Part shown: piece by piece, positions 22,167-34,999 of the stretch
How the letters are laid out: each line of letters starts with the position of its first letter
How positions within the stretch are numbered: the first letter of the stretch is position 1
Assembly: GCA_015680685.1 (NCBI GenBank)
Contig: MNCI01025571.1
Coordinates: 89,083-153,082, forward strand
DNA length: 64,000 bases
Reading direction: 5' to 3'
From: Gnetum montanum
Lineage: Eukaryota > Streptophyta > Gnetopsida > Gnetales > Gnetaceae
Made by a program: the position numbers and the translations under genes
Notes under the pieces: generated by a model
Database searches by the model: none
The model's input: the letters and a program-made list of their open reading frames with translations, nothing else
Told to the model about the DNA's origin: nothing

Positions 22167-23302
22167 TGTGGACCTTTTGGTGTGTTTTGGTATGCTTTAA
22201 ACATTAAGTAAAATGGAGATAAAATTTTTTTGTATTGTTGTATGGTTATTGTGTTTGTAGGACTACGTACATGAGAAACCGAGATGAGCTAAGGAGAACA
22301 AGGAACAAACTATCCTAGAGCTCAAAGGAGGAGGTCACCCACATGTTCTCAAATTAACATTCAAAGAATGTGGATAAGGACCACAAGAAAAGTGGACATC
22401 ATTAAAGCATACGGAATATCAAGGTTGCGAACAAGGAATGATGAATTCATCATGCAAGAGAAAGTGCAGAGAGACACCTTTGGCAAGTAGTAGATGTATT
22501 GGCAGATTTGGAGAGAACTTAGACAAAGACGTTTTTAGAATAGCAAGGCATCTTTCACAAGGTAGAGACATCTTTATAGATTATAGAATAGGTTTAGAAA
22601 GATGTCTTCTACAAGACAAAGATGTCTTCCAAAGTAGAGACTTCAGAAAGATGTCTCCCATGATCATTAGTGATTGTTAGCTACATGTTGCATAAGTTTT
22701 AAGAAGGATTTAGAAATACAGCAACTATAAAAAGACTTCATGTACATTGGAAAATGTGCAAGCCTTATTGTATCATTATACAATCAATTGTAATCATTAA
22801 ATTCTTTTTTTCTCCTTATTATTTTATCATTTTGACATTGTAAAGTGTGCTATACCTAATTATACAAGGATTAGCAAACTAAGTTGCAATTCTCCCTTGT
22901 AATTCTTATTCTTGTTACCCTGCAGGGTTGATGTGCTTGAGCTTGCTGAGATCTTGTGGGATTGAGTTGTTGGTGTTATAGTACAACACTCCAATATAGA
23001 GCTTAAGATTGTAAAGGTTGTGAAAGCCATAAAACCACATTTTTCAATCTTGACAGGACCTTGCGGTGTTGAGTGATTGGTGCTACGGTACAACACTCTA
23101 GAGCGGGGCTTGAAGACTATATAGGGTGTGGATCCTTCAACCACATTTTGAGAGCAACAAAGTCTAAAGTTATGCTTGTGATCTAGCCTTTGAGTGTGGA
23201 GTACCAAAGTTTGGGAACCACGTAAATTTGTGTGTGCTTTGTTTCGTAAAGGCTCGATTTGGGGAACTTATTCATCCCTCCTTCTACATTCAATGATTCA
23301 TA
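22167..23302 (+). repeat. Copia 3' LTR
   Basis: 1136 bp, collinear with the 5' LTR and with eroded AGACGTCT-type words at 22471-22657. It ends TTCATA where the 5' LTR ends TCCACA, and is followed by the GAAAT target duplication. Confidence 0.88.
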
Positions 23303-23307
23303 GAAAT

Positions 23308-24640
23308 TGATTAGACAAAGGTTATTCATTAGTCCTATGGTCCCATCTTAACTAAGACAACTACGTTCTTGGTTTCCTTTTTGTTCACTATCATTAGATC
23401 AAATTCTTATAAAATCACCAACCATCATATGATATAAGGACTCATCGCTAGCTTGTTAATGAGGAAGTGGATGGCACTATGATTAATCTGTAAAAAAATA
23501 GGATATCTAAGCACATAGTGCCTAAATTTATCAAGGGCATACACCATCTCTATTAATTTTTTTTGTTGTGGTGTAGTTGAGCTATGTACCTACAATGCTC
23601 CTATTCATGCAATGAATGTAATATGAACGTTTTTGATCATTCATTTGTGTGAGTACTACTTTCAAGGTAAAATTGGATGCATCTATCATGATGTGGAATG
23701 ACTTGGACCAATTAGATGCTTGTAGGATCAATATTTCTAAGAGCCTTTACTTTAAAATTTAGAATGCCTGTTAGCATTTCTTAGTCCATTTAAGTGTTGC
23801 ATTCTTTTTAGTGAGTTTCACTAGTGATTTGGTGATTTTTGAGAAATTTTTGGTGAAGCACCTATGGTAACTAGTGTGTCCTAGGAATGACCTCACATCT
23901 TTGATTGTTTTAGGTTATTTGATAATTTCTTGGATGATCCTTGTCTTTGCAGGATCCATCTCAATGCCTTTTTTTGAGATTTGGTGCCCTAGGATAATGT
24001 CCTCTTAGACCATCATGTGGCTTTTCTTCTAGTTAAGTTTTATATTTGTGTTAACATATTATTTAGGTACCTACTCTAGATGAGTAGAGAAGTTATTCAT
24101 AAAGACTTCTAAACCACTGCCAATTTATTATTGAAAGATGCAAAGGATAAGATGTTAGAAGGTTGTAGGAGCATTGCATAGACCAAAAGGCATCTTTCTG
24201 TATGTGAAAGTCCCCCATGGACTTATAAACATTATTTTGGCCTAGTTAGAGTGATTTGGATTTGGATGTAGCCACTATATCCATTCAAAAGATATAGTAT
24301 TTATGCCTTGAAATGATGTCTAACACCTGATCCACAAATGGTAAGGGAAATGATCTTTGAAAGTAGCCATGTGTAATAGCTTGAAATATATGCAAACTCT
24401 TCATTACCCTTCTTTCTTAGGTACAATGATAAGTGGACTCATCCACTCACCATCTACCACAAAATAGATGAACTTAGCCCTGTGTAGCTTTTCAACCTTA
24501 TTTTTGAAAACCTACATCAATTTTGGGTTTAACCTTCTTTATGGTTATCTTTTGGGCTTAATAGAAGAGTCTGTGTAGATCTAATGATGGCATATGCATG
24601 GATATATCCCTATTATTTGATCATATGATTATTGATGAAA
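23308..24640 (-). pseudogene. Ath-3 pol: reverse transcriptase and RNase H
   Basis: Minus-strand translation from 24640 downward gives R-R-L-N-P-K-L-M, S-P-L-I-I-V-P-K-K, then F-K-D-H-F-P-L-P-F-V-D-Q-V-L-D. K-M-P-F-G-L-C-N-A-P and the polymerase box follow. An RNase H segment reads S-F-H-I-M-I-D-A-S and L-N-Y-T-T-T. The active site (near 24087-24109) reads F-M-N-N-F instead of F-M-D-D-F, both changes being GAT to AAT. Many stops and frameshifts occur. The gene continues, after the Copia insertion, in the integrase fragment below 9286. Confidence 0.75.
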
Positions 24641-27600
24641 AAATTTTGGCCATGAGACAAACTAATGCACAACACATCCTAAAGTGCATAAATTAGCAAG
24701 GCTATTGTCTAGGGCACTTTACTTATGGGCACAGCTCGCCAGGGAATAGTCTTAAGTGGAAGAGAAAACATGATCAATAATTTTAACTTAAAATATAAAG
24801 TAAAATTAGCATAGATATTAAAAATGAAATGCATGCATTAAACTAGAATAGTCATAATCATTTCATTACAACATAAAACTTAACATAAATTGAAGGAAAA
24901 CATCAAGGGAAAAGTGGGAACATGGCCTTAGTGGACTATTCTTTGATCCATCCACTTCAGTAATTTTGTGAAGATAGTTCTACATCTCCTCTTGAAGGTA
25001 CTTATAATAAAACTGGATGGCCTAAGTTAACTACTTGATCAGATTCTCAAGCTCCTATAAGTGGGCAATTGTTGCCTTCTTCTCGATCAGGACTTTACCC
25101 CAACCTTTCTCCTAGTCTTTCTTGTGGTTGAACTCAAAGGAAAGCCTTTCAAGCCTCCTACATAGTTTCACCTCAATGGCTTCTTATTCTAGCCAATTTG
25201 AGGGAGTAACTAGAGTATGGTGGGATAAGGGGATGTAAGATATGGAAGACAAGGGAGATGATAATGGAAGAGATGGAAGGAGGAAAGGAAGAAGAAGCAT
25301 TTTGCTCATTTCTGGCCTCTTGTTGGTTGCTTCGTGATACTATTCTTGCTACCTAAGAAGGCCTTTTATAAGTATTTCTCCTTCTTCTCCTTTCTCTCTT
25401 CCTTTCTAGAAGGAATTGGAACTAGCCACATGTCCACCCACTTGGCCACCATGCATAATCTCCTTTGCTAAGTGTGGTAGAGTAGAGATTTTCCAAATCT
25501 CCTTGGTGATTTGGATCTCCTTATTGTCTTCCATGTCTAACACTTGTCAACTAGAAATAAAGAAACTAAGAGTATCTATTTTAGCATTATTTTTATTTTT
25601 TATTTTTTAAAAGACAAGTAGTTAAAATAAATCTTAAGTAACTGTGACCTGAATGAATGTATGCATGCATGCATGTTCACAGTGCTTAGGCACACCCCAA
25701 ATACACAATTTTTGGAAAACACTTCCAAAATAAGCATAAACAATTATGAAAAGGAAATAAGTCAAGAAACAACTTCAAACATAAAAACAAGATGATAAAG
25801 GAAATCAATGGTAGGATCCAATAAAGAAAAAAAAACAAATGTGACAAGCACTCTTGAATGTGAACGTCAGGCCCTATAGTCCACTAGTCATTTCATCTTA
25901 TTATCAACATAAATCCTACATTTCAAAACATAATTTTTATTTTGCTACTAGACTTTAATTTGCAAGTTAAGAGGCTACATATTGTCATAGATGACCAATA
26001 TAATTTTGAATCATAAAGAGCAATAGGGCATGTAACAGCTAATAGTTGACATGGTGGAGAAAAGTGTGTATTTGGGTGTGTTTGTCCTACATGTAACAAT
26101 TGCGAGAAAAATAGAATTAGCATGATAGGTGAGGTCAGGATTCACAATGCCAGGTGGTGTTGGGGCATAACACGGTGGAGAAACAAAAGAAATAGTGTCA
26201 TCATCATGCCTTTGCCCAACCTCCTGAACGAGAGAAGGCTCACAAGTGGCAGCAAAATGGGGTTGCATGACCCATTGTAGGGCACAGGAATGGTTCAAGC
26301 AGTGCAGGAGGTGCAGTGTCAAAGTAGATAGCCAAGAGCTTAATGCATGGGACCACCAAGCGAGGGCAATGGAGGAACAAGAAAGAAGGGTTTACACCGT
26401 AAGAGTTTTAGGGCTTATGCAATTGAGTCAGCAAATGTTGAGTAGCACACTAGTGTTTTCCATTCATATCATGAAGAATCTATGCTCACCAAGGGCAACA
26501 TTAGACTCACACACTTGGAGTAGTTCCACAAGGGCCACTATCTTGGGGCATGATGGCTTCTCATGACCAGGTGTGGCCTAGTCTAAAAGAATGAGCATCG
26601 TAAGCATGGGCTTTGTGCTTTGGTAGTCGGGGTAGCACACATCTATGAGGGCACAGTAAGACTAAAAAGACCCTCCTATGTAGTACAGGGGAAAAGTAGA
26701 TGGATACAGTGAATGATAGTTGTGGTGTAGAGCATGCATGATAGAGGCAGAGAAAATAATGGGGATGGAACAAGGCTATGTAGGTGTATGGGGGAAGTAA
26801 GCTAGAGGGTCAACACCATGGCTAAGTTAATCATGATGCAGCGTGACCCTTCGCAAAGGATGGTAAGGGTTTTTTGAAATGAAAATAACAAAAAGAAAAA
26901 TTGCAAGCTAAGATTACAAAAATTACTAGTAAATATTGGAGTCAAAATTATGAAATTCGCAAGCTAGCGAAGTAAAGAATCCTTTACTTGAGAAACACTA
27001 GAAACAAGGCTAAAAATAGAACCAAATGTAGACATACTCTTCCTTCAAAGCAACCAAAACTTGTAATGTTGTCGAAGGCATGGCAACGATATTGATAGCG
27101 AGGATTATAGCAATAGTGGGAGCAACATTGGTGTGGTGTATATGCCAGTGGAAGTTGATTAGATTTACTTTCAATCATGATTTTTTTTTGTTTTGTTAAT
27201 AGCAAGTTAAAACTTAAAGTCTTATTATTAAGGATAAGGCCCAATTTATGGGCAGTGTTAGCATTAACAATGACTATACAAAGGCTGTTGACCATTTGTT
27301 AATTACTTTTAATAACTTTTCTTTATGCTTCTTAGTGAGGTTGACATTGCTAATTACTGATTCACCATTAGTTAAGAACACATATTCCAAAGATTTTAGT
27401 AATGTTTTCAATTATAAGGATTTTGATTTAGAGGTTTCTAAAACTTCCAACTCTCCCTAATAACCTTTGGCTCTTTTATGTTATCTAAACCTAAGATTTG
27501 GTTTTTGATCTACTCCATTTCATCCATTTTTCTATATATGCACTTATGAGGATCTTTGTTGGTTTCATGCATATTGTAGAGTTGGAGTTGTTGTTTATAG

Positions 27601-27963
27601 TTAATCACTGAGTGCCTTCTTATTTTTTGGTTGTTGTATATATGCATCTTTGAACATTTGTGGATTTAACATACCTCTTGCATGTGTTAATGTTTGTGCT
27701 TTTGATTGTTCATGTCTTTTGTATGCTATGTCATCTTATGTCATTGTATGTGATGCATGGAATCCTCTTCTTATTAAACTTGCTAAATTCAATTTCTTAG
27801 AGATTTCCAAGAAGAGGTTTTTAATTTCTAACCTAGCATCAATTGTGCTTAGCTAAGCCCTTCTTATAATGATTAGGAAGTCTTGCTTACAATTATCCAC
27901 ATGGATTACCAAGAAGTCTATTGGATATGACCATCCACTAATTATAGTCACAATGTTACCTAC
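24641..27963. other. Unresolved Ath-3 interior or older insert
   Basis: By position, the gag end and protease of Ath-3 should lie here, but neither was identified. On the minus strand near 24950-25170, with stops read through, there is a helical stretch L-I-E-K-K-A-T-I-A-H-L followed by Q-L-T-Q-A-I. A block at about 24700-24765 matches 61190-61260 in the same orientation (GGGAATAGTCTTA). A short TGCA repeat lies at 25656-25676. Short frames at 26.0-26.8 kb on both strands match nothing I recognise. Confidence 0.35.
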
Positions 27964-28820
27964 TGATGAGTCGTTTGATTGGTTATGTCGACGAGATACC
28001 ATTGATGTAGGGTTTGATCCATTGACATGTACCCATTGATGGGCTCTGTGTTTTTCCTACAAATATGTGCCCACTAGCCACATTTATGGCATAAGTCTCA
28101 TAGTTGTAGTGGAGCTCTTGTAGTTTTCTTATTTGAAATATAGAATATTTTTTCAAGTGCTCACAGTAGGAGTCAAAGAGTGTATGGATCTTTATTCAAG
28201 CATTGTTGTCCCTAAGCATGATAGTGTGAGCAATAATAAAGACAAAATTTTTTATAAACCTTGCAATACTTTGAAATAGATTAATTATTTCATTTATGCT
28301 TTTAATATTTTAAAAAAATTTCTTTAATGCTTTAAGTAATTAAGTAATTAATTAAGCTAGACTAAGCTAAATTAAATAATGATTAAGTAAGCACATAAGT
28401 ACGACCACTTTGAGCATATGTTTGATGCTTGGTAATCCTAGTAATGCTTAACGTTTGGTAACCCAATGGTGTTAAATGTGTTTAGGATGTGTATGGAAAG
28501 TGGGAACAAATGCTTATGCTATGAATAGTTAAACATTAACTAACAAGATTAAATTAGCAATTAAATTACTTTATTCATCATTCTTTATTCTTAAGTGACT
28601 TAAAACATAAAAAATGATAAAAATCATATGCCTTAGTTGCACTTAACCATACCTTTGCATTTCACAAGTGTAATTGGGAAGACAACAATTGCAATGATTA
28701 GTTTCAGTTCTTAGAGACTAGTGTACTTAGAAGGTTATAAGTCCACAAAATTTGACCAAATTGCACATGAACACTTAGTGATTCATATAGTTAGACATAG
28801 GGTCTACTTGTTGCTCATCA
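27964..28820 (+). repeat. Ath-2 5' LTR
   Basis: 857 bp. Four TCGA-type words (GTCGAC 27987, ATTGATG 28001, ATTGAC 28021, CCATTGATGG 28033) precede a damaged TATA box, CTACAAATATG. The 3' LTR has CTATAAATATG at the same place. Confidence 0.88.
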
Positions 28821-28821
28821 T

Positions 28822-28840
28822 TGGTGCTACTGCCGGGGAC
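28822..28840 (+). other. Ath-2 primer binding site (tRNA-Asp type)
   Basis: TGGTGCTACTGCCGGGGAC starts two bases after the LTR end. It resembles the Athila/Tat primer binding site TGGCGCCGTTGCCGGGGA, with differences mostly of the C-to-T or G-to-A kind. Confidence 0.75.
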
Positions 28841-28979
28841 TTATAGTTTGATACGTGCACTATCTAGAACTTAGTAAATATTATTTAAAATCGTTGAAAT
28901 GAATCTAAAGGTCATAATCTTTCGAAAAATAATTATTATAATTATAATTTAAGCACACTAAATTTTTATTTAATCCAAA

Positions 28980-31250
28980 ATGTCTTTTTCTCATAGACAT
29001 GATGAATCAAAATTTCTAGTGCCCCAAGAATTCAAAGTGATGTACACTCATCCAGATGAGTTTATGCCCGATTTCACCTTCATCTTGAATCAAGATGAAC
29101 AACTGGGATGGAGAAATATGGAGGGCAATGTTGTGTTGTCTCTCAATTGATTTGTTCTTGGGATGTTGCTCTAAACTCTTAAGAGGTTGGGCATCTAGGA
29201 TCTCCATGATAAATACGTTGTGTAGGATCATAACTATCGGGACTATCATCTCATTGAAACACAACACAAAAAAGATCGACACTAGGAGAAGTGTTATGAA
29301 GCTACGAAGGGGAAATGGTTCACTAACCCCTTGTTCTTGCTGAATGAAAAAGACAAAGAGGATCCTCCCTTTGGGGATTTTTAATATGAAAATTTTCCAT
29401 CCCTTGACTCTAGTGAAGGGGGCTTGAACTCGAACTTACAATCCACTATCAACAATCTAGGTTCATGAAGAAGTGGGAGTGAAGGCAGGGGCTCGAGCAA
29501 GCATCATGATGATAGTAAACCTAATAATCCTTGTTGTGACAAGTGGAGAGGAGATGGAAAATACCATGATGATGGTAGTCCTCCTCTCTCTTTATCCTTT
29601 TCATCTACATCTTCTTCTTCCTCTTCTGATTTTGATAGACACCGTAGAGGACAAAATTGTGATGGAGGTGAACAGTGAGACAATGATTATAGGCCCCAAC
29701 ATGAATGAAGGGGTAATAGGGAACATCATAGGCATCATCAAAATCATGATGATGATGAACCTTTGCTGGCAACTTGAAGTATGTTGAACATCATAGAGGC
29801 AATCTGAATTCCAACTAGGCATGTGAAAGATAACAGAATCAAGAGGTTGGATATGAATAATATCCGCAAATTTGAAGGGGGATATAACTCAAATCCACAA
29901 ATCCATCTTTAAGTGTTTCAAGATGCATGCGTCTTATAGAACATAGAGAATAATTGGAAAAAACTTAAGTTGTTTCCTAGGACACTCACAAAATAAGTAG
30001 AAAGATGGTACCACTCCTTGGAGCTAGAATCCATTTGTAGATGGAGTATGATGCTTGAGCTATTCAACAACAAATATTAGACATACTCTAAGGTGTCCAA
30101 TTTGAGAAAGAAAATCCAAGGCTGGTGACAAGTAACACATGAACCCTTAGATGCATTTATGGGTAGGTATTATTTTCTTTTGCATAGATGTCTTAGCCAT
30201 GGTTATTCTTAACTGGAGCAGCTTCACCATATCATAGATGGACTCTGATTAAAAACAAGGAGAACCCATGGGGTCTATGCCTAAGTGAGACTATCAGAAC
30301 TAAGAGTCCATCAGATTTAAAGGTTGATTGAGTAGGTTTCAAATCAAGAAGGTGACTTGAGAAAATAAAAAAGTATTGAGGAGTATAACTAGGATCCTTC
30401 TATCAAAAAAAAGAAGGTCTATTTTTGTGATAGTGAGGGGGAGGCACCACTTGATGAAGTGGTGCAATGAAAAACCTTGCAAATTTAGAAATCCATTTCC
30501 AAAATTTTGGCCAAGGTGGATAAAATGTAGAAATCTTTGGATGAAAATTCCAAAAAACTTTGAAAATAGCAAAGACATCCAAAGAGCAAAGTTATGATCA
30601 TGACTGCAGAAGAAGAAAGAAAGCTAAACGTGCCTGCTGAAGGGGTAAGGGCAAGGCTATTGTAGTGGAAGAGGTTGTGAAGTTAGAATTAGATGATGAT
30701 GATGGGTGTGACATCTGCCAATATGAACATCCTAAGGGATGTTACCCTATTGTATCACACTTTTAGGAGTTTGGGATATACTTTTTTAATTCTAGATTGG
30801 CAAGAAGGTAAGCACCCAGAAGATTGTTTTATCCTCAAGGCAATTCAAGGTAGTTCCACTAGCAACAACAAGCTTATTATCCAACTGGACTCCACCATAA
30901 CCATATGAGTAGTATCAGCAGTGGTAACACCCATAATTATGGGGGATGCCACCACCAAGGTAGTAGTACCCTTACAAGAAATGAGATCTAGATGGGTACT
31001 AGGTTCAGCAACCCATGCCTTTATGTGACTCTTCCAATCATGCTTCTTTTCAGCATTACTACTACCCTTCAGAGTACTACAAAGCTTATTCTCCATCTCT
31101 TAGAGGGGAATCCCCATATCCTTATCATCCTTCTAATTCTTTAGCACATGTTCTCCACCCTTAATGTAATTACCACATGTTCCATCCATGCAAGGCAGAA
31201 TTCTTGTGCAACCATAGCAACATAACACTACTAGGGCCATTAACTTACAA
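28980..31250 (+). pseudogene. Ath-2 gag
   Basis: Starts M-S-F-S-H-R-H-D-E-S, then V-P-Q-E-F-K-V-M-Y-T-H-P-D-E-F and F-I-L-N-Q-D-E-Q. Ath-4 has the same opening (P-Q-Q-V-K-I-V-Y-K-H-P-D). The conserved gag block W-K-K-L-K-L-F-P-R-T-L and M-M-L-E-L-F-N-N-K-Y lies at about 29950-30080. A cysteine-histidine cluster G-C-D-I-C-Q-Y-E-H-P-K-G-C-Y-P lies near 30703-30745, with C-x2-C-x3-H-x3-C spacing rather than a classical CCHC knuckle. The tail is Tyr/Pro/Ser-rich. Interrupted by many stops. Confidence 0.7.
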
Positions 31251-32071
31251 GTGATTCCTAGGACAAGTGGTTCAGAACCTAGATCCAAGAAAAGATCATT
31301 CTTTTGAACCAATAGCCTTACTAAGCCCTCATTAACTCACGAGCCTGGTGACTTCATGTCTCCTTCATCCTTTGCATAGAATCCTTTTGAGAACCCTTCA
31401 AACCAAATGCCTTTCAAGATTTGAACAGTCATGTTAACCCATGTTGTATCTAATTGGATCAAGGCTGGAAACCTTTCTAGGAAAAGAGCTAATCCTGGAA
31501 ATCCTCTCATCTACTTGCAGAATGTTGGAAATTAGCCATGCAAGGCTCTTCTTAATTTAGGTTCTAATGTTAATCTAATTTCCCATGAAATGTACAATTC
31601 CTAGAACTTGCCTCTTCTCAAGAAAAGCAACATTTGTTTAGAATTGGTGGATCAATCTATCATTATTATCTTTGAATTAGGGAGTACATTGTAACCACTA
31701 TTTATGGATGGTCTTACATTGCCAATTTCCTAGTGATTAAGGTTGAGAATTGCAAGGCGGATTTCCCAATCATTATGGAAAGGGCTTAGTTGAGAACTGT
31801 TAATGCATGAATGGGCATTAGAGATCTTTCCCTAGAAATCTTCAAGAAAAATGCATTCAAAAACATTGAGAAGAAAAGAGTCCAATGCATCACATATAGC
31901 GATACAGGGTGTAATTATGTGCAGAAGTTATGATCTATCAAAACCACATCAATTAAAGCATGTAAACAATATGTAGATGAATTTGAAATCCAAAATTTCC
32001 TGCACGCAAAAGCCACAAAATAGGAGGACACCTAGTAGCTAATAGCTAATTTTGAAAGTAGCACACTTTGT

Positions 32072-34990
32072 TTGCAATCAACTAAGAACCTAACTCTTGT
32101 CTATGTTGAAAACATGGATGAATTGGAGGAAGTTCATCACCAACTCTTCGATGATGAACTTGATGATACCAATTGGGGAGAGTTGGAGATCCATGAAAAT
32201 TTCAAACAAGAGCCCTTAGAGTTGAAAACTCAACATGCCAGCATGGAATATGCATTTCTGAAAAATGGCAAGCTAGTGATAATCAATGTCAACCTTGCTC
32301 CTGAGTAGAAAAGGATGTTGTTCAAGGTTAACAAATGGTCAATAGCCTTTGCTTGATCATATCCTGAACTCATAGGGATTGATCCTAAGATATGTTAGCA
32401 TCACATCTATACTGATTCAACCATGAAGTCAAGGAGACAACTGTAGAGGTGGTTGAACCCCAAATTGAAGTAGATCATCAAAAAGGAAATTGAACTCAAG
32501 GCGGGGTTTGTTTATCCAGTGTAGATAGTGAGTGGGTTAGTCCACTTGCGATCTTGTCAAAGAAAGGTGGCAAGTGCTAGGTCTGTATTAATTTTAGGTT
32601 GTCGAACATGGCAATATTCAAAGATCATTTGCCATTGCCATTTGTGGACTAGGTGTTGGATACTATCTCTAGGCATTACTATTATAGCTTTCTAGATGGC
32701 TATAGTGGCTATAATTAGATTTAGATAGCACCAGAAGATTAGGCCAAAACAACATTTACAAGTCCCTAGGGGACTTTTGCATATAAAAATATGCCTTTTG
32801 GCCTATGTAATGCCCTTGCAACATTCCCAACACCTTATGCTTAGTATTTTTTAGCACTAGATTGATAGCAGGGTGAAAGTCTTCATGGATGACTTTTCCA
32901 CCTATGGCAGTACATTTGAGCAAGCCTTGTACCACCTTGAGTAAGTGCTCAAAAAGTGTGTGGAGCCCAATCTTTAGCTCAATTGGTAGAAGAGCCATCT
33001 CATGGTTTAGGTAAGCATTGCGTTGGGGCACAAAGTCTCACAAGTAAGGATTGAGATGGATCCTAAAAAGATTAGGATCATCCAAGGAATAACCCACCAA
33101 CTGAAGACCATTAAAGATGTTCAGCCATTCCTTGGACATACTAGCTACTACTTGTGATTCATAGAGAATTTTTCTAAGATCACTAAATCATTGGTCAAGC
33201 ATACAAAGAAAGATGCTCTATTCATATGGACTAGGGAATGTGAAAAAGCATTCCAGTAGCTTAAGGAGAAGCTTGTAAAAACTACAATTCTACTAGCATC
33301 AAACTAGTCTAGACTATTCCACATCATGATGAATACATCAAACTATGCCTTGGAAGTTGCGCTTATGTAGTTGGACAATCAGAAACATCCTTATTATATC
33401 CATTGTGTAAGCCAAAGCATTGTGGCTACACAACTTAATTACACCACAACACAAAAAGAGTTGATAGCGGTGGTGTATGCTTTGGAGAAGTTTAGGCATT
33501 ATGTGCTTGGATACAAAGTGTTTGTGCACATTGATCATAGTGTCATTTGCTTCCTCATGAATGAGCCAATGGTGAGCCCCCATGTCATATGATGGCTGGT
33601 GATCTTGCAAATGTTTGATATTACAATGGTAGATCAAAAGAGAACTGAGAACATTTTCATCGATCACTTCTCTCAGTTGATGAACTCCTCTTTGTTGGTG
33701 CAATAAATGAACAAGTACCCATTAAACCAAAATGGTATGGTGGCATTCTCACTTATCTTCTTACTTAAGAGATGCTATAAGAGTTAGACCATTGGAAGAA
33801 ATAGTAGTTTCTTTATCAGGCCAAACACTTGATGGAAATCAATGGACACTTTTACAAGGTGTACATAGATGGCTTGGTTTGTTGGTGTGTTCCTAATGCA
33901 GATCAACTACACATTCTCCAAGATGCTTATGAGGGTCCTTGTGGGGATCACTATCCAGGGAGATGCATGGCCATTAAGATCTTGCTAGTAGGGTAATACT
34001 GGCCAACAATCTTCAGGGACACTCACCAATTCATTTTCTCTTGTGAATGCTATTAATGAGATGGTGGGATGACTACTCGAATGGAGAGGCCTCAACAGTG
34101 GATCTAATCACTGAAAACCTTCAACATATGGGGCATAGACTTCATGGGTTCCATCATGCCCATGTCAAAGAGAAATGCATACATAATAGTCATTGTTGAC
34201 TATTGTACCAAATGGGTAGAAGTAGTAATTATCACCAATTGTACATCTTCTAATGCTACATGGTTTATATAAAAAATATTGTAAACAGGTTTTGAGTGCC
34301 ATGTGCATTGATTTTTGACAACGATACTCATTTTCCAGGCACTACCTTTCATAAGCTCATGCAACGCTTGGGGGTTGAACATAAACTAATAACACCTTAT
34401 CACCCCCAGGCCAATGGTCAAGCTAAAGTCACTAATAGGGAGATCACTAAGAGCTTAATAAGAACAATTAGAAAATATAGGAGAGACTGGAGTGCAAAAC
34501 TTAATGATGCTCTCTAAACATACTGCTTAACATGAAAACTTCCTATAGGAAACTCTTGCTATGAGCTAATGTATGGGAAATTACCAACTCTTCCAATTCA
34601 ATTTAAGCTTCGTACACTTTCAACAGCTTATGACTTAGATCTTGACCTAAGCCTAGCACAAAAAGAAAGATTGATCAACCTAAACATGCTAGATGAGAAT
34701 TGATTGGTGACCCTATCCTTGAATAAAGTGCACAAGGCATTCAGCAAACAACGCCATGACATTAGGATAAGAAAAGTAAAATTTCAACTTGGAGACAAGT
34801 TCCTTTACTAGAGCCCCACACATGTTCCTTAATGAACTAAGTTCCAAATTTTTTGGGAAGGGCCTTATATCATTTATAAAACCTTTTTTTTGGGACATGT
34901 TAATTTACAAACTTGAGAGCCTACGTTAAAAAATAGTTAGTCAACATGCAACAAGTAAAACCTTTCCATCAGCCCAAGCAAGCTAGTGCA
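32072..34990 (+). pseudogene. Ath-2 pol: RT, RNase H, integrase
   Basis: In order: the pre-RT region L-E-L-K-T-Q-H-A-S-M-E-Y-A-F-L (from about 32217) and the RT box with V-F-M-D-D-F-S (32878-32896, catalytic aspartates kept). RNase H has T-Q-K-E-L-I-A-V-V-Y-A-L-E-K-F and I-D-H-S (33440-33545). The integrase zinc region lies at 33920-34080, followed by D-F-M-G-S-I and V-D-Y-C-T-K-W-V-E. The catalytic core follows with F-D-N-D and H-P-Q-A-N-G-Q-A-K-V-T-N-R-E (34296-34517). The C terminus continues to about 34990. Protease was not located. Stops and frameshifts make it nonfunctional. Confidence 0.82.
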
Positions 34991-34999
34991 AGCAACACT

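Larger units (their letters stand above)
9286..23302 (+). mobile_element. Copia-type LTR retrotransposon, pol-less, carrying a nested gypsy element
   Basis: Two LTRs (9286-10535 and 22167-23302) start TATGGACC/TGTGGACC and end CCACA/TCATA. The 5-bp sequences outside them are GGAAT (9281-9285) and GAAAT (23303-23307), a target duplication with one G-to-A change. A primer binding site follows LTR1 and a polypurine tract precedes LTR2. After removing the nested element at 14216-22028 the Copia is about 6.2 kb. It encodes only a gag; no integrase, reverse transcriptase or RNase H is visible, so it is a non-autonomous or deletion derivative. It interrupts Ath-3 between RNase H and integrase. Confidence 0.88.

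Noticed and set aside
26011-26566. Overlapping 103- and 106-codon frames near 26.0-26.6 kb as genes
   Set aside because: They lie on opposite strands in retroelement DNA, have no recognised domain, and are bounded by stops in the manner of chance frames.
29473-29822. Opposing frames of 104 and 73 codons in Ath-2
   Set aside because: They arise from ATG/CAT-rich repeats inside the gag region and are in the wrong frame for gag.
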